Assembly (NCBI RefSeq): GCF_013375035.1
Contig: NZ_CP056032.1
Location: 4,462,001-4,526,000, forward strand
Length of the DNA stretch: 64,000 nucleotides
From: Spirosoma sp. KUDC1026
GTDB lineage: Bacteria > Bacteroidota > Bacteroidia > Cytophagales > Spirosomataceae
Direction: 5' to 3'
Position numbers and translations under genes: made by a program. The notes under the pieces are model-generated. The model saw only the letters and a program-made list of their open reading frames with translations, did not search any database and was not told where the DNA came from. Positions 48,192 to 56,142 of this stretch are shown here, in pieces (positions within the stretch are counted from its first letter, which is position 1; each line of letters begins with the position of its first letter).

Positions 48192-48488
48192 TTATTCCTG
48201 AGCGCGGTAGGCCAGCATGCCGCCCGTTACGTTACGAACGTTGTTGAAACCGTTCTCTTCGAGGTACTGCTGCGCCCGGGCGCTACGTGCCCCCGACCGG
48301 CAATGCACGATCACTTCTTCATCCTGCAAGCCATCCAGCTCGTCGATCCGGTGCGGCAGGTCACCCAGCGGAATCAGCGTAGCGCCGATGTTGTCGGCTT
48401 CGTACTCGTTCGGTTCGCGTACGTCGATCAGATTCAGTTTTTCGCCTTTGTCGAGCCGTTCTTTCAACTCTTGTACTGTAATGTCCAT
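48192..48488 (-). CDS. Single-domain rhodanese-like sulfurtransferase
   Basis: A 98-residue rhodanese of GlpE/PspE type. The active-site loop is VHCRSGARSA with Cys63, the usual CxxGxR form. LIDVREPNEYEADNIGATLIPLGDL and the C-terminal NVTGGMLAYRAQE are typical. It would carry sulfur as a persulfide for an unknown acceptor. The gene lies 32 bases after the T9SS protein gene on the same strand, but no functional link is evident. Confidence 0.93.
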   Translation of the reverse strand: MDITVQELKERLDKGEKLNLIDVREPNEYEADNIGATLIPLGDLPHRIDELDGLQDEEVIVHCRSGARSARAQQYLEENGFNNVRNVTGGMLAYRAQE

Positions 48489-48520
48489 GGCCTGGGTTAT
48501 TTAATTCGGTTTAATCAGCG

Positions 48521-50362
48521 TCAATGCTGAATGATTAGTTTTTGCGTTACAACGCGCCGGTCGTCCGTCAGCCGAAGCAGATACAAACCGTCGGGCAAGT
48601 AACTCAGGTCTAACATCTGCTGACCGCGACTTGGTTCGAGCGCCCGCAGGATCTGCCCGCTTGGCCTGATAATTTCGAGCCGTTTCAGGTTTTCGTTATC
48701 CCAGTGGACCAGTCCTGTAGTTGGGTTTGGGTACACACGTAACGGAGCCAGCGTTTCCACTTCAGGAAGCGCCGTTACGACCGTGTCTGGCCGACCACCC
48801 ATGACAGGCCGCAGCATGAACGCGCCCTGAAAATTCAGCGCGGTGACGTTGCTGTTCTGCTGGTTTTGCTCCCAGGTATTGCCGCCGTTGTAGAATATCT
48901 GATTGCCGAACGGACTATTTTTATCGAAGCCCAGTCGCAACAGGGTTGTGTCGCTTACGCTGACCTGCTGATAACCAATGTAGAACGTATCCTGCACCGA
49001 TACGTTCCGGGTAAATTTGAAATCGGTAAAAGCGTTCCGGTATGGTGGGTACGTAATGGCAAACGACTGCTGGTAAACGACGGAGTTAGGCCGCCCGTTG
49101 CGGCTGTTGTACACGCTCAGCACGAACGTCTGACCGGTTTGATTGGTACGGAACGGCACCAGACACGCCCGAACACCGGAAACAACGTCGGCCTTGTTCG
49201 TGACGAACCGAACAGCCCAGCGTTCGCCCGGCCCCAGCTGGAGGCCATACTCCCAGGTGCCATCGTCATACGCGTAATAGTCGCTCAAATTAGCTAATCC
49301 CGACAACGTATCGTTCCGACGCAGATTGACGCCCGGAATCGACGGGTTCTGGTCATCGGTCGTAAGCAGGTCAAATTTGTACCGTAACCGAGCCTGTGGT
49401 AGTGCGCCCAGGCCTGTAGCGGGTACCGCTTGCTGGCTTTTCCGCTGCGAGCTAAGTGCCCCGATCAGGACCGAGTTCGTCTGCGAGACGTCCTGTACTG
49501 TTGCGCCCGACACTTCATCCCGAATGGTGAACCGGTACGTAGTGAAATTGAAATTATTGAATAGGTTGTTGATGTCGGTCGTCACCGAGTCCGCCGTTTC
49601 AGCCGCCGGGTTGACCAGATACTGGGTCAACGGCATGGCCGTGTACCGCTTTAGCAGCGGGCTTAGCGGTTGACGAACAGCTACGTCGCGCACAAAGCGA
49701 TCGTTCAGCGTACGGCCCCGGTTCAGGTATACATAGTCCACGTTCCAGGTATCGAATGGTCCCGACGAGCGACCGTAGGCCCGGAATCGGAAGGCAAACT
49801 GCCCATGAAAATAAGCCGCTGCCCGGACCGGGATGAATACCTGCGTAAAATTATTGGTGGGGCGACCACCCTCCTGGCGCCAGACTGTTTGCCAGTTTCC
49901 AGCCTGGTTGCGAAACTGTACCGTCAGCGAGTCACCCAGGTCCGGCGACTCCCCCAGTCCGCGCATCTGCCAGTAGAAACTCAGGTAGACCGAGTCAGCC
50001 GCCGTCAGGCTCGCCATGTTGATAGCCTGCGAGGCCAGGGTGTCGGTGTAGCCCTGCGCAAACTGATTGTTAAACACATACGGGAGTCCATTGCCGCGTA
50101 ACCCGTCGAACGACGCTACGCCCACCGTTGGGTGGTTAACAGCCATGGTATTGTTGATGTAAACGCCACTCCCAGCCTGCCACAGGCGGACATCAGGCCT
50201 GTCGATACCTGGCTGCCCGGCTGCCGTCGAAAAATCGTCGAAAAACGGTAAGGTCAGCGGAGTCTGGGCCAATCCAGCGGGGACTATTCCAAGTATGAAC
50301 AGTAAACCGCCGACCAGCCGGGTAACGGACCGAAGAAATTGATTACGTAACGTGATGCCCAT
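48521..50362 (-). CDS. Type IX-secreted surface protein
   Basis: A 613-residue secreted protein. A signal peptide (about 1-33, LVGGLLFILGIVPAGLAQ) is followed by a jelly-roll-like beta domain (FFDDFSTAAGQPG to VDYVYLNRG) and further beta regions. The C-terminal sorting domain (about 540-613) has LRVYPNPTTGLVHWDNE, LDLSYLPDGLYLLRLTDD and KLIIQH, the type A signal for the T9SS that is attached to or released from the surface. No enzyme motif is evident. It lies 26 bases downstream of the PASTA gene, so the two are probably co-transcribed. Confidence 0.88.
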   Translation of the reverse strand: MGITLRNQFLRSVTRLVGGLLFILGIVPAGLAQTPLTLPFFDDFSTAAGQPGIDRPDVRLWQAGSGVYINNTMAVNHPTVGVASFDGLRGNGLPYVFNNQFAQGYTDTLASQAINMASLTAADSVYLSFYWQMRGLGESPDLGDSLTVQFRNQAGNWQTVWRQEGGRPTNNFTQVFIPVRAAAYFHGQFAFRFRAYGRSSGPFDTWNVDYVYLNRGRTLNDRFVRDVAVRQPLSPLLKRYTAMPLTQYLVNPAAETADSVTTDINNLFNNFNFTTYRFTIRDEVSGATVQDVSQTNSVLIGALSSQRKSQQAVPATGLGALPQARLRYKFDLLTTDDQNPSIPGVNLRRNDTLSGLANLSDYYAYDDGTWEYGLQLGPGERWAVRFVTNKADVVSGVRACLVPFRTNQTGQTFVLSVYNSRNGRPNSVVYQQSFAITYPPYRNAFTDFKFTRNVSVQDTFYIGYQQVSVSDTTLLRLGFDKNSPFGNQIFYNGGNTWEQNQQNSNVTALNFQGAFMLRPVMGGRPDTVVTALPEVETLAPLRVYPNPTTGLVHWDNENLKRLEIIRPSGQILRALEPSRGQQMLDLSYLPDGLYLLRLTDDRRVVTQKLIIQH

Positions 50363-50388
50363 GTACTATTGGTGCCGGAAGCGGTGGT

Positions 50389-51162
50389 TTAGTTCGGCTC
50401 TACCGGCCCCACAACCCACAAATCCATTGTTTCTCCCACTCGGATCCGTTCGCCGGCACGGGCTTCGGGTCGTTGCCGAACCACCGTACCAACTTCCTTT
50501 TCGGGATCATCAACAGGAATAATCGTGCCAACTTTCAGGCTCGATCCCTGAATCGTCAACTTCGCTTCATCCAGTGGCTTACCTACAACGTCAGGAACCG
50601 CAAACATTGTATTTCCCAGGCCATCGCCCACTTCCAGATCGATCTTTGCTCCTTTTGGCACTGGTGTTCCCGGAATAATTTCCTTACCGTTATACAGTTG
50701 CCGCAGTACAGAGTTTTTGGCTACGTCCGGTACGTAAATCCGCTCGCCAATCTCCAGCCCCAGCGAGCGCAGATTCAGTTCGGCACTCCGGTCGGTCAGG
50801 TCGGTCAGTTTCGGCATCGACACCATGGGGGCTACCCGCTTGGTGATCGTGATGTAGATCTTACGCCCTTCCTTCACTTTCATGTTGGCGCGGGGATACT
50901 GCTGCACAATCGTCAGCGGCAGGGCACCGGCCACAAAGGTGCAGTCGCTGACCTCGTAGCGCAGGTCGCGATCGTTCAGGATATTCTGCATCTCGTCCAG
51001 ACTCAGTTTGGTCACGTCCGGTACCGTAATGGTCTGACCATGGTTGGTTGTGAACGGCAGATACACAAAGAAAAACGCCAGGAATAAAGCAGCCAGCAAC
51101 GCCAGGATAAGGCCCAGGTGAATCAGCAGGTCAGCAAAGGATCGGGTGCTGATTTTAGCCAT
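50389..51162 (-). CDS. Membrane-anchored PASTA-domain protein
   Basis: A 257-residue protein with a single transmembrane helix near the N-terminus (LGLILALLAALFLAFFFVYLPF) and three PASTA domains after it: ITVPDVTKLSLDEMQNIL, VSMPKLTDLTDRSAELNL and FAVPDVVGKPLDEAKLTI. PASTA domains bind peptidoglycan or beta-lactams, but unlike Stk kinases there is no kinase here. The domains face the periplasm. It may monitor or guide cell-wall assembly. It is followed by the T9SS cargo gene on the same strand. Confidence 0.9.
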   Translation of the reverse strand: MAKISTRSFADLLIHLGLILALLAALFLAFFFVYLPFTTNHGQTITVPDVTKLSLDEMQNILNDRDLRYEVSDCTFVAGALPLTIVQQYPRANMKVKEGRKIYITITKRVAPMVSMPKLTDLTDRSAELNLRSLGLEIGERIYVPDVAKNSVLRQLYNGKEIIPGTPVPKGAKIDLEVGDGLGNTMFAVPDVVGKPLDEAKLTIQGSSLKVGTIIPVDDPEKEVGTVVRQRPEARAGERIRVGETMDLWVVGPVEPN

Positions 51163-51296
51163 TCGAATCGAAAATTGAAAACAGGTTTTGTCTGGTGGAT
51201 ATAATTGCCTGCTGTGCAGACTCAGCCCGGTCGACTAGATCGCCAAACGGGATCTACCTGACCGGTTGTGGTCAAAATTAGCAGAATCGGGAGCGC

Positions 51297-51908
51297 TTAC
51301 CGATATCCGGCCAGCATTTTTTTGATATACTTCCCAACGACATCGAATTCCAGATTAACCATATCGCCTACCTGCAACTGGCTAAAACTGGTGTGCTCGT
51401 ACGTGTACGGAATAATGGTTACCCGAAAACTGTCGTCGCGCGAGTTGAAAACGGTCAGACTAACACCATTGATACAAATGGACCCTTTTTCGACCGTAAT
51501 ATTTCGATCCTTCTCGTCGACACCTTCTGGAACCGGCTCGTATCGGAAGTCAAACAGCCAGCTTCCATTTAGGTCTTCAATGTTGGTACAGATGCCGGTC
51601 TGGTCCACGTGGCCCTGCACAATATGGCCATCGAACCGACCCGTTGCGGGCATACACCGTTCCAGGTTAACCCGATCACCAGTGCGTAACAAACCAAGAT
51701 TCGTTTTCTTCAGCGTCTCGTCAACGGCCGTCACGGTGTACCCTTTGTCGTCGAGACTGGTGACGGTCAGGCAGACACCGTTGTGACTGACACTCTGATC
51801 TATTTTCAGTTCGGGCGCCATCGTCGATTCAATCCGGAACGTCAGGTTCGTTCCCTCCTGCTCAATGCCGGCTACAATACCCGTCGTTTCTACAATACCA
51901 GTAAACAT
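51297..51908 (-). CDS. ribE: Riboflavin synthase alpha subunit
   Basis: A 203-residue enzyme that converts two lumazines to riboflavin and a pyrimidinedione. It begins with the invariant MFTGIVETTG at ATG 51908; a longer frame to 51950 is not supported. Two lumazine-binding repeats are seen: SVSHNGVCLTVTSLDDKGYTVTAVDETL and GSICINGVSLTVFNSRDDSFRVTIIPYTYEHTSF, with GHIVQGHVDQTG the central catalytic segment. No other rib gene is adjacent, and no FMN riboswitch is seen in the 56 bases upstream. Confidence 0.95.
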   Translation of the reverse strand: MFTGIVETTGIVAGIEQEGTNLTFRIESTMAPELKIDQSVSHNGVCLTVTSLDDKGYTVTAVDETLKKTNLGLLRTGDRVNLERCMPATGRFDGHIVQGHVDQTGICTNIEDLNGSWLFDFRYEPVPEGVDEKDRNITVEKGSICINGVSLTVFNSRDDSFRVTIIPYTYEHTSFSQLQVGDMVNLEFDVVGKYIKKMLAGYR

Positions 51909-51964
51909 AATTTTCAGTAAATTAAAACAGCGCTTCCCTGAGCCACTCACTCTTTCTCGCTAAC

Positions 51965-52723
51965 CTAAACAGGGCAGAACACAATGAACAGCGAACTGCC
52001 GAACGGCAGTCGGGGAAGCAGCTTCTGCTCCGTATGAACAACCCGGTAAAGGGTCTCGTTCAGCCAGGGGCTGGGCAAATATACATCCGATTTGGGCGAT
52101 TCGGGTGATTGCCAGCCTAGCCGCAGCTCCAGATTCTGCCACTGGCGCATCAGTAGGATAACCGGCGACAGTAGAAAGCTCCAGTACGTACTCCGTTCGA
52201 TACGCAGCCCAGTTCCAGGAAGCAAACGCTCAAAATCAGCCCGTGTAAACCGCCGGGCGATACCAACGGCCAGATCGTGCTGGCCCTTGAATACCTCGAA
52301 AGCGTTGTTATTGCTGATCAGAATGCCCGCTGGTAATAAACGGGTTGCCAGTTTTCGCATCAGTGCTGGCAGTCGGTCGCCCAGGAAATAGCAGAATACG
52401 TCATTACAAACAACAGCGTCGTACTTCTCGCCAGTCTCGGCTAGCTCGTTCAGATCAACCAGCGAAACCGTTAACCCTCGTTCGCGGCAGGCTGCAACGG
52501 CATCCGTCGATCCATCGATCCCCCGCAGGTTTGTGTACCCCCGATCGCGCAGGAAGGCCATTAGGCCACCCGTTCCGCAGCCAACGTCCAGAATAGACAT
52601 ATCGCGCCGGTCGCCGAAATGAGCCTGCAGGGCCTCCGCAACCCGCTCGTGCAGACTGCGGTACCACCAGAGTTTACCCTCCAGCTGGTACATTTTTTCG
52701 TATTCTTCCGACCGACCGATCAT
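51965..52723 (-). CDS. Class I SAM-dependent methyltransferase
   Basis: A 252-residue methyltransferase. The SAM-binding motif I is MSILDVGCGTGGLMAFL (about 40-56) and AVVCNDVFCYFLGD lies near motif IV. The segment LWWYRSLHERVAEAL at 19-33 is often seen in methyltransferases of glycan clusters. Near the C-terminus is a hydrophobic stretch (SFLLSPVILLMRQW). It overlaps the glycosyltransferase gene by 4 bases (ATG within the stop), so it is translated with it. A sugar or lipid methyl acceptor is likely, but unproved. Confidence 0.85.
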   Translation of the reverse strand: MIGRSEEYEKMYQLEGKLWWYRSLHERVAEALQAHFGDRRDMSILDVGCGTGGLMAFLRDRGYTNLRGIDGSTDAVAACRERGLTVSLVDLNELAETGEKYDAVVCNDVFCYFLGDRLPALMRKLATRLLPAGILISNNNAFEVFKGQHDLAVGIARRFTRADFERLLPGTGLRIERSTYWSFLLSPVILLMRQWQNLELRLGWQSPESPKSDVYLPSPWLNETLYRVVHTEQKLLPRLPFGSSLFIVFCPV

Positions 52724-53712
52724 AGGCAGCGGGGTAAGTGGCTTAACAGAGGCAGTAAAAACAACAGAGACGATTGCGACACCGCCCGGCTTACAGTTTC
52801 CGGCCAGTTCCGCTTTTCGACGTAGGGCGGCAACCCACTATAGGCCATGAACAGCTTGCCCACGTATTCGCCCAGCACCCCCAGGCAGAGCAGCAGCAGC
52901 CCCGTGGCAAAGGCAATTGCCCACAAGAGTATGATCCAGTTTGGTACGTCAATCAGCTCACATATACTGCCAGCCAACAGACCAAGACCAGCCAGCAAGC
53001 TGGTTAGAAACAGCCCCGCTCCCACCACCGTAAAAATTCGGACAGGCCAGAGCGAGTAACCAATGAATACGTTCAGGAAGAGGGCGATAAGCTTACGCGC
53101 CGTGTAGTTCGAGCGGCCTTCCTGGCGGGTATTGTGCGGCACGACAACACTGCCAACGTGCCGGGTTACCCGAAAAATAAGCCCGTCAATGTACGGATAC
53201 GGTCCCCGGTAGCGGATGATTTCACTCACTATCTCCCGCCGAATCAGTTTGAAGCTGGATAGGTACAGCTCTCTAGGCTTGCCCAGCGAATACGTCGTGA
53301 GCCAGTTAACGAGCCCACTCCCCAGGTTTCGAAACCAATGGTGCTGCTTCTCCTCATATCGGCTATAAACAACGTCGTAACCACCCATATCGGCCGTTTC
53401 AACCAGGGTTAGAATAGACTCGGGTGGATTCTGGAAATCATCGTCAATGATCACAACATGCTGACCACTTGCGTGATTCAGCCCACAGAGTACCGCGTTA
53501 AACTCCCCGAAATTCCGGCGCAGGGAGATAAACTGTACGCTCTTGTAGGCTGCAGCCAGTTGCCGACACACCGACTCCGAGCGGTCGGGGCTTCCGTCAT
53601 TCACCAGAATAACCTCGAAGGCGCGTCCGGCCAGACACGTGTGCAGCCGCTCAACCAGTGGACTGATTGTATGTTCACTGTTGTAAACGGGAATAACGAT
53701 GCTTAAGTCCAT
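52720..53712 (-). CDS. Polyprenyl-phosphate GT2 glycosyltransferase (ArnC/DPM1-like)
   Basis: A 330-residue GT2 enzyme with two C-terminal membrane helices (about 232-258 and 265-287). The core motifs are [15 protein letters not shown] (donor binding) and [14 protein letters not shown] (the DDD metal site), with [16 protein letters not shown] in the usual place. It resembles ArnC/PglB-type transferases that load a sugar onto undecaprenyl phosphate. In this operon the sugar may be the Fdt-type 3-amino-3,6-dideoxyhexose or a derivative. The ATG overlaps the aminotransferase gene end by 10 bases. Confidence 0.85.
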   Translation of the reverse strand: MDLSIVIPVYNSEHTISPLVERLHTCLAGRAFEVILVNDGSPDRSESVCRQLAAAYKSVQFISLRRNFGEFNAVLCGLNHASGQHVVIIDDDFQNPPESILTLVETADMGGYDVVYSRYEEKQHHWFRNLGSGLVNWLTTYSLGKPRELYLSSFKLIRREIVSEIIRYRGPYPYIDGLIFRVTRHVGSVVVPHNTRQEGRSNYTARKLIALFLNVFIGYSLWPVRIFTVVGAGLFLTSLLAGLGLLAGSICELIDVPNWIILLWAIAFATGLLLLCLGVLGEYVGKLFMAYSGLPPYVEKRNWPETVSRAVSQSSLLFLLPLLSHLPRCL

Positions 53713-54791
53713 GCGTTAATTCGACTGATGATGTAATCCGCATCAGCGTCCGTCAGGGTTGGATTCAGCGGCAAACTAACAACTTCGCGGTGAAGTTGCT
53801 CCGTAATGGGCAGTGAGAGTTGCGAAAACGATGGGTAAGCCTGCTGCCGATGCGGTGGTGTCGGGTAATGAACGTCGGTACTGATCCCCTGTTCGTACAG
53901 ATACGCCCGAAATGCATCGCGCCGGGAGCAACGAACGACAAATAAATGCCAGACGTCCTGAATGAGCTGATCGGCGGGGGGCAAAACCAGATCAGGATGC
54001 ATAATATCCGTCAGGTAACGCTGGGCGAGTTCCCGGCGTCGCCTGTTGTCGGTGTCGAGAAAAGACAGCTTGGCCGACAGGACAGCAGCCTGCATCTCAT
54101 CCAGACGGCTGTTGTGCCCAATGTAATCATTCACGTATTTCTGGGCGGAGCCGTAATTACGTAGTGCCCGCAACCGCCCGGCCAGTTCGTCGTCGTCGGT
54201 TGTAATAGCGCCCGCGTCGCCCAGAGCACCCAGATTTTTGCTGGGATAGAAGCTCCAGCCAGCCGCATGACCAAGAGCTCCCGCCCGTTTCGACTGGTAA
54301 CAAGCACCGTGCGCCTGGGCCGCATCTTCCAGTACGCGCAGCGAATATCGATGGGCCAGCTCATTGATGGGATTCATGTCGCAGCACCGCCCGTACAGAT
54401 GCACGGGCAGTATCGCTTTCGTGCGGGACGTAATGGCGGCTTCAATTCGGGTGGGATCGAGTAAGTATGTTTCAGGATCAGGTTCGACAAAAACGGGCGT
54501 TAGTCCAGCCAGCGTTACGCTCAGAACGGAGGCAATATAGGCGTTTCCCGGTACGATGATTTCGCTGCCTGCCGGAAAGTCCCAGGCTTTCAGGACGAGG
54601 GTCAGCGCGTCGAGCCCATTACCGACACCAATGCAGTGCCGCGTGCCGCAATACTGGGCAAACTGTGTTTCAAAGGCATCAACTTCCCGTCCCAGAATGT
54701 ACCAGCCAGATGATATAACGCGTTGCGTAGCCAGAGCAATCAACTCCTCATACGGTTCATTGAGCCGTTTCAGGTCCAGAAATGGAATCAT
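53703..54791 (-). CDS. fdtB: DegT/DnrJ/EryC1 aminotransferase, FdtB-like
   Basis: A 362-residue PLP-dependent sugar aminotransferase. ATG at 54791 ([18 protein letters not shown]) is used. The PLP lysine is K185 in [15 protein letters not shown], with [22 protein letters not shown] and [12 protein letters not shown] also conserved. Its overlap (ATGA) with the ketoisomerase gene indicates FdtB/QdtB-like action on TDP-3-keto-6-deoxyhexose, giving a 3-amino-3,6-dideoxy sugar. The specific isomer cannot be told from sequence. The next gene overlaps by 10 bases, so all four genes of the operon are translationally coupled. Confidence 0.88.
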   Translation of the reverse strand: MIPFLDLKRLNEPYEELIALATQRVISSGWYILGREVDAFETQFAQYCGTRHCIGVGNGLDALTLVLKAWDFPAGSEIIVPGNAYIASVLSVTLAGLTPVFVEPDPETYLLDPTRIEAAITSRTKAILPVHLYGRCCDMNPINELAHRYSLRVLEDAAQAHGACYQSKRAGALGHAAGWSFYPSKNLGALGDAGAITTDDDELAGRLRALRNYGSAQKYVNDYIGHNSRLDEMQAAVLSAKLSFLDTDNRRRRELAQRYLTDIMHPDLVLPPADQLIQDVWHLFVVRCSRRDAFRAYLYEQGISTDVHYPTPPHRQQAYPSFSQLSLPITEQLHREVVSLPLNPTLTDADADYIISRINAWT

Positions 54792-55177
54792 TCGGAGGCC
54801 ACCATCACCTGATTCGGGTATGGTTCGTAAATGTAATCGTCTTTGTCGTAGAGTTGATTTGATACCACCAGCAGAATGGCATCTTCCGAAAACTGATCCA
54901 TGGTATGCCAGTCTTCTGGTTTCAGCACAAGGCACTGGCGGGGGTTTGTCAAATGAAAGTACTCTTCTCCCTTCCCGTTATTATTGTACACCCGGCAGCT
55001 TCCATTCAGGCAAATCAACGCGTTCCAGGCCAGGTGATGCCGATGACCGGCCCGCGAACCTTCGCCAGCATTATAGATGTAGAACACCCGCTGGATTTGA
55101 CCGGGTATAATATTTTCGAAAACGGTCAGGTCACCGGTTTCGGATGAAAATGTTTTTAAGTTGTACAATTCAGCCAT
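54788..55177 (-). CDS. fdtA: TDP-4-keto-6-deoxyhexose 3,4-ketoisomerase (FdtA/QdtA-like cupin)
   Basis: A 129-residue single cupin of the WxcM-like family that moves the keto group of TDP-4-keto-6-deoxy-glucose from C4 to C3. Active-site histidines are seen in [23 protein letters not shown], and [14 protein letters not shown], with [17 protein letters not shown] the usual end. It is the first gene of the operon and is followed by the aminotransferase with a 4-base overlap. The dTDP-glucose genes and an FdtC acetyltransferase are not in the window. Confidence 0.9.
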   Translation of the reverse strand: MAELYNLKTFSSETGDLTVFENIIPGQIQRVFYIYNAGEGSRAGHRHHLAWNALICLNGSCRVYNNNGKGEEYFHLTNPRQCLVLKPEDWHTMDQFSEDAILLVVSNQLYDKDDYIYEPYPNQVMVASE

Positions 55178-55393
55178 TCCGTAACGTCAATCGTTTGTTG
55201 TGTTACCTAAGTAAATCTTCCGATAAACTAGATAGTCAGAATCTTTAATCTGCTTTTAATCAAGGTACCAAGATACAATCTTGAATGATTGTATCTACAT
55301 TCTATTTAAGAAATCTACTCATTAATTGTTTGTGAATCCCGGCTTTTTTTCGGAATCTATTCGTTTCATGCAGATTTGCCCCATTTTTGCCCA

Positions 55394-56026
55394 ATGTTTA
55401 CGAACAAGACACTTCTGACAGGGCTGGTCGTGCTGGTGGTAGCGGCTGTTGCCTATTTTTTCCTCAGCGACGACGCTTCCGACGGCTTTGGTACGGTTGA
55501 TCCGAACGCTTACCGGCAGCAGGTGGCCGCATCAAGGGAGAAAAAAAATGATTTCTTTCGTACCAGTGCCGAATCGCCCTTTACAGATAAGACCTCTTTT
55601 TCGGGCCTGCGTTACTTTTCACCCGACCCAGCCTATCGGGTTGTGGCCCGTCTGGAACCCTTTGCCGATAAAACCCAGAAGCTGGTGGTTACCCTAACCG
55701 ACGGCAGCGAAGAGGTATATGATAAATACGCCCACGCCGTTTTCAGTCTCAATGGCGAGGCTTGCCGGCTGTTGATTGTTAAACTCAAGGACACGTATTC
55801 CATCCTGTTCCGCGATGCTACGTCGGGCAAAACAACCTATGGTGGTGGGCGCTATCTGGAACTAGATCCCAAACTGATGCAGGAAAACCGCGCCGTATTG
55901 GATTTCAATGCAGCTTATAATCCGTATTGTGCCTATAACCCCGGATTTGCCTGTCCGCTCCCCCCGAAGGAGAACAATCTCCCTATTGCCATTGAAGCCG
56001 GTGAACAATACGTAGCGCACGAATAA
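55394..56026 (+). CDS. DUF1684-family protein with an N-terminal anchor
   Basis: A 210-residue protein. ATG at 55394 (MFTNKTLLTGLVVLVVAAVAYFFL) gives a signal anchor. The DUF1684 domain is recognised by REKKNDFFRTSAESPF, FSGLRYFSPDPAYRV, FRDATSGKTTYGGGRYLEL, and DFNAAYNPYCAYNPGFACPLPPKENNLP, the conserved C-terminal block. The domain faces the periplasm. Function is unknown; members are widespread in Bacteroidota and Actinobacteria. It is followed by a near-palindromic sequence at about 56040-56061 and is likely a single-gene unit. Confidence 0.88.
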   Translation: MFTNKTLLTGLVVLVVAAVAYFFLSDDASDGFGTVDPNAYRQQVAASREKKNDFFRTSAESPFTDKTSFSGLRYFSPDPAYRVVARLEPFADKTQKLVVTLTDGSEEVYDKYAHAVFSLNGEACRLLIVKLKDTYSILFRDATSGKTTYGGGRYLELDPKLMQENRAVLDFNAAYNPYCAYNPGFACPLPPKENNLPIAIEAGEQYVAHE

Positions 56027-56142
56027 TAGCGATACGTTTATTATTCGTACGTATAATAATTATATAAACTGCAAATTTTTGTATACTAATGGCATAACTC
56101 TTGCAAATGAGTTGAACAACGAACTGTACTTAACTGCCATTA

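Noticed and set aside
51909-51964. FMN riboswitch in front of the riboflavin synthase gene
   Set aside because: The 56-base gap is too short and no conserved core was seen.
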